From positions 186,001 to 250,000 of the forward strand of contig QHNH01000009.1 of assembly GCA_003218375.1 (NCBI GenBank): a stretch of 64,000 nt of DNA, written 5' to 3'. The position numbers and the translations under genes were made by a program. Source of the stretch: Verrucomicrobiota bacterium. GTDB lineage: Bacteria > Verrucomicrobiota > Verrucomicrobiia > Chthoniobacterales > UBA10450. Below the pieces are notes generated by a model, which made no database searches, was not told the DNA's origin, and saw only the letters and a list, made by a program, of their open reading frames with translations. Position 1 is the first letter of the stretch. Each line of letters begins with the position of its first letter. Below, in pieces: positions 13,989-23,662 of this stretch.

Positions 13989-16900
13989 ATGCGCTTCCTG
14001 AAATATTTTCTCACTGTCTCTCTCGCCGGCGCGGCCTTCGCGGCGGACCAGGCCCCTTTTAATTCGTCCACGATCTCCGGCCTCGGCGCGCGCAACATCG
14101 GCTCGGCCGCGATGAGCGGCCGCGTCTCGGCGATCGATGCGATCCGAGAACCGAATGGCAAGCTCACGATCTTCATTGGCGCGGCCGGCGGCGGCGTCTG
14201 GAAATCGGAAGACAGCGGGACGCGTTACAAGCCGGTGTTCGACGAGCAGCCGGTGCAATCGATTGGCGCGGTTGCGCTCGATCCGAAGAATTCGAAGAAC
14301 GTCTGGGTGGGCACCGGCGAAAGCTGGACGCGCAACAGCGTTTCGATCGGCAACGGCATCTACAAATCAACCGACGGCGGCGAGACCTGGAGTTACACCG
14401 GCCTGCCGAACTCTGAGCGGGTGGCGAAAATCATCGTGAGCCCGGCGAACAGCGACACGGTTTTCGCGGCAGTGCCGGGCGCGCTCTGGAGCGATTCACC
14501 AGATCGCGGTCTCTACAAAACCACGGACGGCGGCCAGAATTGGAACCTGATTTTGAAGGGCGCGAATCTCTCCACGGGCGCGTCCGGGATCGCAATTGAT
14601 CCGAACGATCCCAATGTGATTTACGCCTGCATGTGGGATTTCCGGCGGAAAGGCTGGACGTTCCGTTCCGGCGGTGACGGCCCCGACAAGCCGTCGGCGA
14701 GCGGCTTGTTCCGTTCGGCTGATGGCGGCGCGACCTGGACGGAAATCACGCCGGAAGCCAACAAGGGTTTCCCGAAGAAACCGTACGGCCGGCTCGCGGT
14801 GGCGATCGCGCCGTCGAACTCGAAGCGGGTCTATTGCTTCGTTGAATCGACCGACAGCGCGCTCTTCGTTTCCGATGATGGCGGCGTGACCTGGGACAAA
14901 CGGGACAAGAGCAACTGGATGGTGTGGCGTCCGTTTTATTTTGCGAACCTGATCGTCGACGCGAAAAATCCGGACCGGGTTTTCAAGACCGACGGTCCGC
15001 TGATCCTGAGCGAGGACGCAGGGAAAAGCTTCGCGGTGGTGGGCGGATTCCAAGGTGCGCACGGCGATCTGCACGCGGTCTGGATCGATCCGACCAATCC
15101 GCAGACGGTGATTTCGGGGGACGACGGCGGCGTTTATTATTCCTACAACAGCGGGAGCAAATGGTGGAAAGCGGAGAACCTGCCGATCTCGCAGTTCTAT
15201 CATGTGAGCGTGGACGACGCCGATCCGTTCCGCGTCTACGGCGGGTTGCAGGACAACAGTTCGTGGGTGGGCCAGTCGCAATATCCGGGCGGGATCGCGA
15301 ATGCGCAGTGGGAAAACATGTACGGCGGCGACGGCTTCTGGATGTTCGCCGATCCGGCAGACCCGGATTATCTTTATGCGGAGTATCAGGGCGGGTTCAT
15401 CGGCCGGGTGAATCGTCATACGCACCAGCGGCGCGACATTCAGCCGAAGGCGAACTACAAAGAAAAGCTGCGCTGGAATTGGAACACGCCGATCGCGCTT
15501 TCGCCGAACGAGAACGGGACAATCTACATTGGCGCCCAGTTTCTTTTCCGCTCGCGCAATCAGGGCCAGACCTGGGACCGGATTTCGCCGGACCTGAGCA
15601 CGAACGATCCCGAGAAACAAAAGCAGGAACAATCCGGCGGCGTGACGGTGGACAATTCCGCGGCGGAAATGCACACGACGATTTATTCCGTCAGCGAATC
15701 GCCGAAGGACAAGAACGTGATCTGGGTGGGGACGGACGACGGCAACGTGCAGGTCACGCAGAACGCGAAGGACTGGGTGAACGTCGCCGGTAACGTGCCG
15801 AACCTGCCGAAGAACTCGTGGGTGAGCTGGGTGCAAGCGAGTAACTTCGACAAGGGCACGGCCTACGCCGCGTTCGATCGCCATACGTTTGGCGACATGG
15901 CGCCGTACGTTTATCGCACGACTGATTTCGGGAAGACCTGGACGCCGCTGTTGACGGCGCAGGATTCGAAAGGCGTCCGCGGTTATGCGCACGTGGTGAA
16001 GGACGACCTGGTGCAGAAGGACCTGCTGTTTGTCGGCACCGAATTTGGATTGTTCGTCTCGATCGATGGCGGGAAATCATGGGCGCAATTCAAGGGAAGC
16101 CGGTTCCCGGCGGTGGCGGTGCGCGATCTGGCGGTGCATCCGCGCGATCACGATCTGGTGCTCGCCACCCACGGGCGCGGCATCTGGGTCATCGACGACA
16201 TCACGCCGTGGCGCGCGCTGACGGCGGATTTGTTAAACCAGGAGGCGGCGTTTGTTTCAGCGCGGCCGGTGCAACAACGGATCGATGCGAATGGCGGCTG
16301 GGCCAGCGGCGCGGCGACTTTCGTTGGCGATAATCCGCCGGATGCCGCGGTGATTACTTACTACCAGAAGTCACGGCATCTCTTCGGCAAACTGAAATTG
16401 GAAGTGCTCGATTCGACCGGACGCGTGGTGGACACGTTGCCGGCCAGCAAACGGCCGGGATTAAATCGCGTGGTCTGGAGCATGCACGAGAAGCCGCCGC
16501 GAGTGCCGCCGGCGGTGCAACTGGCCGGGGCCGGCCTTCAGGGCCCGCGATACCTTCCGGGCACTTACAAGGTTCGGATGACGAAGAACGGAAAGGTTTC
16601 CGAGACGGAACTGAAAGTAGGCCTGGATCGCCGGGTAAAATTTAATGAAGCCGATCGCAAGGCGCAGTTCGACGCCGCGATGAAAGTGCACGCGCTCTTC
16701 GGCGACGAAACCGCGCTCATGGATCGGATCCTGTTTTTGCGCGGCGCGCTGGCGAAGAGCAAGAACGCGATGCCGCAGGGCGACGAGATGGTCAAGACGA
16801 TCGGCGATTTCGACGGGAAAGTGGACGCAGTCCGGAAACAGATCGTGGCGACAACGGAAGGCGGCGCAATCACCGGCGAGGAACGGTTGCGCGAGCACAC

Positions 16901-17162
16901 CGACCAACTTTACGGCGCGATCCTCACCTACGAAGGCAAACCAGGCGATTACCAGGTCGCGCGGATCGACGCGTTGCGGAAAGAGCTGGGCGATGTCACG
17001 CGCGATTTTGAGAATTTGGTCACGAAGGATTTGCCGGCGCTGAATGACGCGCTGAAAGCGAAAGGTAAGGAGCCGATCCTGGTTCCGCCGGCAAAGGTGG
17101 CGGTGAACGAGGATAACTCGTTAGGCGGCAGCGGTCCGCTGCCAGCGACGCTGCTGAGATAG
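13989..17162 (+). CDS. Secreted VPS10/BNR beta-propeller protein (sortilin-like)
   Basis: A 1057-residue exported protein with signal peptide MRFLKYFLTVSLAGAAFA. Most of the chain is a series of BNR/Asp-box-type repeats (S-x-D-x-G-x-T-W), for example STDGGETWS, TTDGGQNWN, SADGGATWT, SDDGGVTWD, SIDGGKSWA. These form the large VPS10/sortilin-like propeller found in Acidobacteriota, Bacteroidota and Verrucomicrobiota. The final about 250 residues (from around 800) are an alpha-rich region with a FlgD-like beta domain (RVVDTLPASKRPGLNRVVWSM). It probably binds or cleaves extracellular polymers or peptides, but no catalytic residues can be assigned. Co-transcribed with the upstream LolA-like gene. 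Confidence 0.88.
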   Translation: MRFLKYFLTVSLAGAAFAADQAPFNSSTISGLGARNIGSAAMSGRVSAIDAIREPNGKLTIFIGAAGGGVWKSEDSGTRYKPVFDEQPVQSIGAVALDPKNSKNVWVGTGESWTRNSVSIGNGIYKSTDGGETWSYTGLPNSERVAKIIVSPANSDTVFAAVPGALWSDSPDRGLYKTTDGGQNWNLILKGANLSTGASGIAIDPNDPNVIYACMWDFRRKGWTFRSGGDGPDKPSASGLFRSADGGATWTEITPEANKGFPKKPYGRLAVAIAPSNSKRVYCFVESTDSALFVSDDGGVTWDKRDKSNWMVWRPFYFANLIVDAKNPDRVFKTDGPLILSEDAGKSFAVVGGFQGAHGDLHAVWIDPTNPQTVISGDDGGVYYSYNSGSKWWKAENLPISQFYHVSVDDADPFRVYGGLQDNSSWVGQSQYPGGIANAQWENMYGGDGFWMFADPADPDYLYAEYQGGFIGRVNRHTHQRRDIQPKANYKEKLRWNWNTPIALSPNENGTIYIGAQFLFRSRNQGQTWDRISPDLSTNDPEKQKQEQSGGVTVDNSAAEMHTTIYSVSESPKDKNVIWVGTDDGNVQVTQNAKDWVNVAGNVPNLPKNSWVSWVQASNFDKGTAYAAFDRHTFGDMAPYVYRTTDFGKTWTPLLTAQDSKGVRGYAHVVKDDLVQKDLLFVGTEFGLFVSIDGGKSWAQFKGSRFPAVAVRDLAVHPRDHDLVLATHGRGIWVIDDITPWRALTADLLNQEAAFVSARPVQQRIDANGGWASGAATFVGDNPPDAAVITYYQKSRHLFGKLKLEVLDSTGRVVDTLPASKRPGLNRVVWSMHEKPPRVPPAVQLAGAGLQGPRYLPGTYKVRMTKNGKVSETELKVGLDRRVKFNEADRKAQFDAAMKVHALFGDETALMDRILFLRGALAKSKNAMPQGDEMVKTIGDFDGKVDAVRKQIVATTEGGAITGEERLREHTDQLYGAILTYEGKPGDYQVARIDALRKELGDVTRDFENLVTKDLPALNDALKAKGKEPILVPPAKVAVNEDNSLGGSGPLPATLLR

Positions 17163-17178
17163 CACGACCGAGACTCAC

Positions 17179-17195
17179 GTCGCCCGCAGGGCGAC
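17179..17195. terminator. Hairpin between convergent genes
   Basis: GTCGCCC, GCA, GGGCGAC is a perfect 7-bp stem lying between the VPS10-like gene and the convergent kinase-like gene. It is followed by GGCTACAG, the complement of the CTGTAGCC end seen in elements at 2925 and 54051. There is no U-tract, so function as a terminator is only inferred. Confidence 0.4.
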
Positions 17196-17208
17196 GGCTA
17201 CAGAAGAA

Positions 17209-18831
17209 TTACCCGCCGGGTGGCGGCGGGACGATCACGATCTTTTTCGAGGGCAACGAAAACATCCAGTTGCCGTCGGCGGTTACCCCGATGAAACGGG
17301 CGCGGGTGCGACCGTTCGGTAATTGAGGCAGTGCCGCGGCGGCTTCTTCATCCTCATCCGCCGCGCGCGCACGCGGTATCTCCTCATCAGCCGGCTCGCG
17401 TTTCGGTTTTGTGGCGCGCTCTTTTTTCGCTTTCGTGCTGGCCGCGATTTTCTTTTCAGTTGTCGCCGGCGGCGCTGCTTCTTCCGGTCCTTCCGCCGGC
17501 GGCACCAGCTCGGCGCGTCTTACTTCGGGCGAAACGGGCTTCGCGGTTGGAATAGCAGCGGCAACCTCAGTGGGACGGCTCGGCTCCGGTTCCCGAACTT
17601 CCGGGCGTACCGATTCCTCTGGCGGCGGCGCGGTGCTTTTTTCCTGAACAACATTCGATTCGTTAGCTACGACCTTGGGCGGCTCCACCGGCTGAGTGTT
17701 CGCCGGCGGCGCGGAGGCGGTCGCATCCGAAACGCCGATCGGCACTCCGATCGGTTCCTCGGCCTGGCGAATCCGCTGGTGCCGCACGTATTGCGACAAC
17801 ATCACCGCCGTCACGGTCGCGATCGCGACCAGGATCGCAGCGAGCGCGACCATTTTCCTCGGGAGCCGCCGGCGGCTCGGCAGATCGACAACGTTCGACC
17901 GCGACAAGAACGGAACGCCGAACCGCCGCGCCATCGATTCCCGCCGGTCGACCCGGGCGATGCAATCCTGAATCTGACGATAAAGCGCGAGCGGATCCTG
18001 CGGACGGCCGGCGGGATTCGTGGCCAGCATTTGGGCGAGAAGACGGCGCACTTTCTTGGGCATGCCGTTCAATTTGTCGACGGCGAGCCCGATCGTTGTC
18101 GGCTGCATCGCGAGCGGACCTTTCGGCGCCATCAAGGGCGGCGCGCCCGTGACGAGAAACCACATCGTCGCGCCGAGCGAATAAATCTCCGACCGGAAAT
18201 CAACGGTGCCGTGCTGCAATTGCTCGGGGCTCGCGTAATGGGTCGACTTGTCGAAGGACGCGACCGACGTGTCCGCACTTGCGAAAGTGGGAGCGACGCC
18301 GACGAAATGCAGCACCTTCACCAGGGGCCAATCGCCTTCCGGCGTCTGCCCCGGCACGAGGATAAGATTTCCCGGGTTGATGGCGTGATGCGAAATTCTG
18401 TGGAATGAGGCCGCGCCCATCGCGCCGATGACCTGGAGCGCGATCCGCAGGACGGCGCCGGTGGGCATCGGGCCATGGTCGTTCACCCATTCCTCGGCGC
18501 TGGTGCCATCGAAATATTCCGTGACGTAAATGAGCTGGTTATCCTCGATCCCGAAATCGTAGAGCGCGGGGATGTTGATGTGATTGATTTTTTTGGCGGT
18601 CGCGGCTTGCGTTTCGAGTTGATCTCGAACGGCGTTCTTAATTGCGAGGGCGGGAATCACTTCCACGCTCACGTCGCGCCCGGAATCAATCTCCACGCCG
18701 CGGTAAACCCGGGGCGCGCCGCCTGGTTCCGCTGCGGACGCCGTGCGGGCGGGCTCCGAGGGGTCGGCGGCCACCAGCGCGATTTCATCCGCGGCGACGC
18801 GGTATTTGGCGAGGAAGATTTTGTGTTCCAT
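17209..18831 (-). CDS. Serine/threonine pseudokinase with membrane anchor
   Basis: A 540-residue protein. Residues about 40-310 have the bacterial Hanks-type kinase fold, but key catalytic residues are changed. The ATP-anchoring Lys is Glu57 (DVSVEVIP), the HRD motif is His148-His149-Ala150 (no catalytic Asp), and DFG is His175-Phe-Val. The fold-supporting Asn155 (INPGN) and the SPEQL segment near the APE position are kept. A single transmembrane helix (near 325-345, MVALAAILVAIATVTAVML) is followed by a long Pro/Glu/Lys-rich tail. It is therefore likely a scaffold or regulator and not an active kinase. The start is ATG 18831; a longer frame upstream overlaps the divergent gene at 19030. Confidence 0.85.
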   Translation of the reverse strand: MEHKIFLAKYRVAADEIALVAADPSEPARTASAAEPGGAPRVYRGVEIDSGRDVSVEVIPALAIKNAVRDQLETQAATAKKINHINIPALYDFGIEDNQLIYVTEYFDGTSAEEWVNDHGPMPTGAVLRIALQVIGAMGAASFHRISHHAINPGNLILVPGQTPEGDWPLVKVLHFVGVAPTFASADTSVASFDKSTHYASPEQLQHGTVDFRSEIYSLGATMWFLVTGAPPLMAPKGPLAMQPTTIGLAVDKLNGMPKKVRRLLAQMLATNPAGRPQDPLALYRQIQDCIARVDRRESMARRFGVPFLSRSNVVDLPSRRRLPRKMVALAAILVAIATVTAVMLSQYVRHQRIRQAEEPIGVPIGVSDATASAPPANTQPVEPPKVVANESNVVQEKSTAPPPEESVRPEVREPEPSRPTEVAAAIPTAKPVSPEVRRAELVPPAEGPEEAAPPATTEKKIAASTKAKKERATKPKREPADEEIPRARAADEDEEAAAALPQLPNGRTRARFIGVTADGNWMFSLPSKKIVIVPPPPGG

Positions 18832-19029
18832 ATCAGTAGCCCGCTGATTCGTGTCCCTATAAAAGATTCGAAGCGCACGGTGGCGGCGAGCGTCGGCTTC
18901 CGTAAAATTTAGACTTCGTTTGCCGCAAAAAAATTCACGGCAAGTTTCTTCGGGCGGGTCGCGAAATGCGGCAAGGCCGCGCAACTGATCGCTTGTCAGG
19001 GCGCGCCGATCTTCGCACATTAATTGCAA

Positions 19030-19275
19030 ATGCTCGCCGAGATTACCCTCACTGCGATCATCCTCTGGGCGATTTGTCTCTTGCTGGCCGCGGGCGTGGC
19101 CTGGACCCGTTACGACAAGAAAAAAACGCGCGATAAGTTTTTGCGCGAGCTGATCGCGATGGACCCGGTGCGCCGGGAAAAGGTGCTCAGCCGGTTGCGT
19201 CCGGAACTCGCGATGGAGCTGCGCCGGCAACTGATGGAGCGCTTTCGGATCAGCTCCATCCAGAGCGGTCGCTAA
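19030..19275 (+). CDS. Small membrane protein, unknown
   Basis: An 81-residue protein with one N-terminal transmembrane helix (LTAIILWAICLLLAAGVAW) followed by a strongly charged, helical cytoplasmic tail (DKKKTRDKFLRELIAMDPVRREK, then RPELAMELRRQLMERF). The start is ATG 19030; a TTG six bases upstream is possible. No family is recognised. It is divergent from the pseudokinase gene, with about 200 nt of spacer that could hold both promoters. Confidence 0.65.
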   Translation: MLAEITLTAIILWAICLLLAAGVAWTRYDKKKTRDKFLRELIAMDPVRREKVLSRLRPELAMELRRQLMERFRISSIQSGR

Positions 19276-19277
19276 CC

Positions 19278-19340
19278 TGGAGGGACGACCGTTGTGTTGT
19301 CCCAAGAATTAAGTTGGGACGGACAGCGCCCGTCCCTCCA
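19278..19340. repeat. TGGAGGGACG inverted repeat
   Basis: Left arm TGGAGGGACG and right arm CGTCCCTCCA are exact complements, with GTTGTCCCAA/TTGGGACGGAC inside as a second, nested pairing. This is a diverged relative of the GGGACGTGC elements at 23573, 47316 and 48167. It lies between two plus-strand genes. Confidence 0.65.
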
Positions 19341-19397
19341 ATGGGCTTGCATCGCGCCTCTTAGCCCGCGCATAATCGGCCCCTCTAGGAGGAACTT

Positions 19398-19988
19398 ATG
19401 ACTACAACAAAAATCTTTCTCGCCGGCGTTCTTGGCGCCGTTGCGATGTTTATCTGGACTTTCGTCGCCCACGAGCTTCTTCCGCTGGGTGAAGCTGGAA
19501 TCAGCGAAATCCCGAACGAAGACGAAGTGCTCGCCGCGATGAAGAGCAACATTGGCAAGAAACCCGGCCTCTACTTCTTTCCCGGACTCGGTCTCGGCCC
19601 GAAGGCGACGCACGCAGAGCAGAAGGAGGCGATGAAAACATACGCGACCAAGCTTGAGAAGAATCCATCGGGATTATTCGTCTATCATCCCGCCGGCTCG
19701 CGGCCGTTTGTGATGCCGAAGTTCCTGGCGATCGAATTCGTAACCGAGTTGGCGGAAGCGCTTCTCGTGGTATTTCTCCTGGCGCAAACGCGCATAGTGA
19801 CCTTTGGCGGCCGGCTTGGGTTTGTACTCGGAGCCGGAATTTTGGCGGCCATCTCGACCAACGTTTCGTATTGGAACTGGTACGGGTTTCCCGCGGTCTA
19901 CACCGCGTCCTATATTTTTATCGAGATCGTCGGTTTCTTCTTGGTCGGCGTCGTGGCCGCGCTTATGTTTCGCCGGGTAACGGCGTAG
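19398..19988 (+). CDS. Membrane protein, unknown (DUF1761-like layout)
   Basis: A 196-residue protein. The first helix is residues 5-27 (IFLAGVLGAVAMFIWTFVAH), then a soluble stretch of about 80 residues, then three more hydrophobic segments (LAIEFVTELAEALLVVFLLA, LGFVLGAGILAAISTNVSYWNWY, IFIEIVGFFLVGVVAALMF). The overall layout is like small DUF1761-type membrane proteins, but this is a weak resemblance. A good ribosome-binding site (AGGAGG) lies 6 nt before ATG 19398. Monocistronic. Confidence 0.75.
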   Translation: MTTTKIFLAGVLGAVAMFIWTFVAHELLPLGEAGISEIPNEDEVLAAMKSNIGKKPGLYFFPGLGLGPKATHAEQKEAMKTYATKLEKNPSGLFVYHPAGSRPFVMPKFLAIEFVTELAEALLVVFLLAQTRIVTFGGRLGFVLGAGILAAISTNVSYWNWYGFPAVYTASYIFIEIVGFFLVGVVAALMFRRVTA

Positions 19989-20081
19989 CGCAGCCCCGCG
20001 ACTTCGCACCAACTAAACTAATCACAGTTGTCAGGCTGACGGCCTCACGTCGGTCCTGATCGCCACTTCTACATCCTGTTT

Positions 20082-23000
20082 ATGCGTCCAACATCGCTTC
20101 TTCGTTTCTTTCTCGCGTTCGTGCTCGTGCTCGTAATCGACCGTCCGGCCTCGGCCCAAAGCCTGCCGAACACCACGCGCCTTCTTCGTTTCCCGACGAC
20201 GAACGGCCAGCAAATCGTTTTCTGCTACGCCGGGGAGCTTTACACCGTTGCCAAGGAAGGCGGGATCGCGCGCCGTCTCACGAGCGGGCCGGGCTACACT
20301 TCGTTCCCGCATTTCAATGCGGACGGAAAACAGCTCGCGTTCACATCGCAGTACGACGGCAACACCGAGGTCTACGTCATGCCGGGCGACGGCGGCGCGC
20401 CGAAACGGATCACGACCACGACCACGGTCGGTCGCGACGATATCTCGGACCGGATGGGGCCGAATAACATCGTGATGGCGTGGGAAAACACGAAACCGCT
20501 CGTCGTGTTCCGCTCGCGGATGCGGACCTTCAACTCATTCATCGGCGAGCTTTACACCGCGGGCCTCGACGGCGATCTGCCCCAGCAATTGCCGGTGCCG
20601 CGCGGCGGGTTCGCTTCCTTTTCGCCGGACGATTCAAAGATGGCTTACAACCGCGTCTTCCGGGAGTTCCGCACCTGGAAACATTATCGCGGCGGGATGG
20701 CCGACGACGTCTGGATTTTCGATTTCAAGACCGGCCAGACCACGAACCTGACCAACGATCCGTCCCAGGACATCTGCCCGATGTGGGGGCCGGATAACCG
20801 CATCTATTTCATCTCCGATCGCGACGGCCGGATGAATCTCTTCTCAACCGATCTCACCGGCAAGGACACCAAGCAGCTCACGACCTTCAAGGATTACGAC
20901 ATCAAGTTCCCGACGATCGGGAAGGACGCGATCGTGTTCGAACAAGCGGGCTACATCTGGCGCTACGATCTGGCCAGCGGGCAATCGGCCGTGGTGCCGA
21001 TCGACATTAAGGAAGATTTTGCGTCCGGCCGCTCGGCCCTGGTCGACGCGTCCAAGCATATTGAATCGGTCAGCTCGGCGCCGGATGGCCAGCGCGTCAT
21101 CGCGGTCGCGCGCGGCGATTTGTATTCCATCCCGGGAAAAGACGGGACGGCGCGTAACCTGACCCGGACGTCGAATGCGCACGAGCGCGACGCCGTCTGG
21201 TCGCCGGACGGGAAGTGGATCGCCTACAATTCCGATGCGACGGGAGAGAACGAGCTCTATGTGCGTTCCCAGGACGGCAAAGGCGAGCCGACCCAACTGA
21301 CGAGCGGCGCCGACACCTATTACTACGCGGCCATCTGGTCGCTCGACAGCAAGAAGCTGATGTGGAGCGATCGAAAGCAGCGATTGCGCTTCATCGACGT
21401 GGCGAGCAAGGCCGTGACCCAGGTCGCCGAGAGCAAAGAGGCGGAGATCCGCGGCTATGATTGGTCGCCCGACAGCCAATGGATCGCTTACGCGCTTCAG
21501 GAGGAGAATGGGGGCGACAAGGTCTATCTCTTTTCGATGGCAGCCAAGAAATCAACGCCGGTGACCGATGACTGGTATTCCGCCGATAACGCGACCTTCA
21601 GCGATGACGGCAAATATCTGATGATGACTTCCAGCCGCGACTTCAAACCGATCTTCGACCAGACCGATTTTAACAACGTCTATCGCGACCTGGAGCGCGT
21701 CTATCTCGTGACTCTTTCCAAGGAGACCGAGAACCCACTCGGACCACGCAGTGACGAAGTAGGAAAGAAGAAGGACAAGGATACGGACAAAGACAAAGAG
21801 AAGGCGGACGACAAGGACAAAGACAAGGACAAAGACAAGGGCAAGGATGCCGACAAAGACAAGGCCAAGACCGAGAAGAAGCCGGGCGAAGAGACTAAGA
21901 AGGACGACAAGGAACAGGACAAGGACGCGAAGGGAAAGAAGCCGGTTCCAGTCAAGGTAGACCTCGAAGGAATTCATGATCGCCTGGTTGCTCTCGAGAT
22001 TCCTCCCGCGAACTACACGAACCTTAGGCTCGTTAGCGATCGCATTTTCTACATGCGCCGCACGGTGGCGGACGATCAGGCCGAGAACGATGACGACGCC
22101 GGTCCGGATAGCCGCCGTTATCACCTTTGCTCGTACAGCCTCGAAGATCGGAAAGAAACCGTGCTCGGCGACGTGAGTAACTACGAAATCACCGCGGACG
22201 GGAAGAAGATGCTGGTGAAGGTCGGCAAGGAATACGCCATGATCGACCTGCCGAAGGACAAGCTGGAGTTCAAGGACGAGAAGGCCGGGAAAGATTTCCG
22301 GCTCAAGCTGGCCGGGCTCGACATGAAGCTCGATCGCCACGCGGAATGGACCCAGATCTACAACGAATCGTGGCGGCATATGCGCGATTTCTTCTACGCG
22401 GAGAACATGAACGGGGTCGATTGGAAGGCGATGCGCGATAAGTATGCGGCGCTGGTTCCGTTCGTGAATCATCGCAACGATCTCACCTATCTTATTGGCG
22501 AACTGATCGGGGAGCTGAACAACGGCCACGCTTACGTGGCGGGCGGCGAGCGACCGGAAACGCCGCGGATCAAGCTCGGGCTTCTCGGCGCGGAGCTATC
22601 GCGCGATCCGGCTACGAAAGCTTACAAGATCGAGAAAATTTTGCCGGGTGAAAACTGGAACAAGCACGCGCGTTCACCGCTGACTGCCATCGGCGTGAAC
22701 GTAAAGCAGGGCGATTACATCCTGGCCGTGAACGGCACTCCAGTTAGTTCGCTCGCGAACATCTACGACGGTCTTATTGGCACAGCGGACAAGCAGGTGA
22801 TCCTAAGGGTTAACGCGAAACCGGCTGATGATGGCGCGCGAGACATAACCGTGGTGCCGGTCTCGGATGAGTCGCCGCTCTACTATCGCGCGTGGGTGCA
22901 GAAGAACGTCGATGAAGTGAGCAAGAAGACCAAGGGCGAGGTGGGTTACATTCACATTCCCGACATGAGCCAGCCCGGATTGAACGAGTTCACGAAGCAA

Positions 23001-23558
23001 TACTTTCCGCAGATCCGCAAGAAAGCTCTCATCGTGGATGTGCGCGGCAACGGCGGCGGCTTTGTTTCGCCCATGGTCATCGACCGGTTGCGCCGCGCCT
23101 TGGTGATGGTGGAGGTCGCGCGCAACGGGACGCCGCAGACGAATCCGCCGCAGACATTTCTCGGGCCGATGGTGGCGCTCTGTAACGAGTTCTCCGCGTC
23201 TGACGGCGACATTTTCCCGTATCGGTTCAAGGTGAATGGCCTCGGCAAGCTGATCGGGAAACGGACCTGGGGCGGCGTTGTCGGGATTCGGAACCCGCTA
23301 CCGTTAATGGACGGCGGCCAGCTTTTCCGGCCTGAGTTCGCGCCTTACTCGAAGGATGGCAAGGGGTGGGTGATCGAAGGACACGGTGTCGATCCCGACA
23401 TCGTGGTGGACAACGATCCGACGAAGGAATTCCACGGCGAAGACGAGCAGCTGAATCGCGCCATCGACGAAATTCAGAAGGACATGAAGACCAAAGGTTA
23501 CACCCTGCCGCCAAGACCGCCGGATCCGAATCGCAACCCAACGCCGCCGGCGAAGTAA
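20082..23558 (+). CDS. Tricorn-protease homologue, exported S41 peptidase
   Basis: A 1158-residue protein with signal peptide MRPTSLLRFFLAFVLVLVIDRPASA. Two successive beta-propellers built of WD40/PD40-type repeats (FNADGKQLAFTSQYDGNTEVY, WSPDGKWIAYNSDATGENELY, WSPDSQWIAY) occupy about 30-540. A low-complexity Lys/Asp/Glu linker follows (about 561-625, DKDKDKE repeats). Then come the C1/PDZ region (about 850-935) and the S41 catalytic core with DVRGNGGGF near 983 and the nucleophile box FSASDGD near 1035. Tricorn proteases degrade peptides of about 5-10 residues, usually in the cytosol or periplasm. The signal peptide places this one in the periplasm or outside. The charged linker is larger than usual. 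Confidence 0.93.
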   Translation: MRPTSLLRFFLAFVLVLVIDRPASAQSLPNTTRLLRFPTTNGQQIVFCYAGELYTVAKEGGIARRLTSGPGYTSFPHFNADGKQLAFTSQYDGNTEVYVMPGDGGAPKRITTTTTVGRDDISDRMGPNNIVMAWENTKPLVVFRSRMRTFNSFIGELYTAGLDGDLPQQLPVPRGGFASFSPDDSKMAYNRVFREFRTWKHYRGGMADDVWIFDFKTGQTTNLTNDPSQDICPMWGPDNRIYFISDRDGRMNLFSTDLTGKDTKQLTTFKDYDIKFPTIGKDAIVFEQAGYIWRYDLASGQSAVVPIDIKEDFASGRSALVDASKHIESVSSAPDGQRVIAVARGDLYSIPGKDGTARNLTRTSNAHERDAVWSPDGKWIAYNSDATGENELYVRSQDGKGEPTQLTSGADTYYYAAIWSLDSKKLMWSDRKQRLRFIDVASKAVTQVAESKEAEIRGYDWSPDSQWIAYALQEENGGDKVYLFSMAAKKSTPVTDDWYSADNATFSDDGKYLMMTSSRDFKPIFDQTDFNNVYRDLERVYLVTLSKETENPLGPRSDEVGKKKDKDTDKDKEKADDKDKDKDKDKGKDADKDKAKTEKKPGEETKKDDKEQDKDAKGKKPVPVKVDLEGIHDRLVALEIPPANYTNLRLVSDRIFYMRRTVADDQAENDDDAGPDSRRYHLCSYSLEDRKETVLGDVSNYEITADGKKMLVKVGKEYAMIDLPKDKLEFKDEKAGKDFRLKLAGLDMKLDRHAEWTQIYNESWRHMRDFFYAENMNGVDWKAMRDKYAALVPFVNHRNDLTYLIGELIGELNNGHAYVAGGERPETPRIKLGLLGAELSRDPATKAYKIEKILPGENWNKHARSPLTAIGVNVKQGDYILAVNGTPVSSLANIYDGLIGTADKQVILRVNAKPADDGARDITVVPVSDESPLYYRAWVQKNVDEVSKKTKGEVGYIHIPDMSQPGLNEFTKQYFPQIRKKALIVDVRGNGGGFVSPMVIDRLRRALVMVEVARNGTPQTNPPQTFLGPMVALCNEFSASDGDIFPYRFKVNGLGKLIGKRTWGGVVGIRNPLPLMDGGQLFRPEFAPYSKDGKGWVIEGHGVDPDIVVDNDPTKEFHGEDEQLNRAIDEIQKDMKTKGYTLPPRPPDPNRNPTPPAK

Positions 23559-23572
23559 TCTGTCTGGTTCCC

Positions 23573-23655
23573 CGGAGGGACGTGCTTCTGCACGTCCCAA
23601 AATTGCGGGCCTTGGCGCGCGTGAAGAATGGGACGTGCAGAAGCACGTCCCTCCG
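23573..23655. repeat. Nested GGGACGTGC palindrome
   Basis: A perfect 26-bp inverted repeat. Each arm (CGGAGGGACGTGCTTCTGCACGTCCC and its complement) also folds on itself through GGGACGTGC/GCACGTCCC, so the element can form either one long hairpin or two smaller ones. It lies between the convergent tricorn and GNAT genes. Close relatives are at 47316-47400 and 48167-48259. Confidence 0.85.
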
Positions 23656-23662
23656 AGAAGCG

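Noticed and set aside
14496-15992. A 498-codon frame on the minus strand opposite the VPS10-like gene
   Set aside because: High GC at third positions opens long antisense frames. It has no start context or recognisable domain, and the plus-strand gene is clear.
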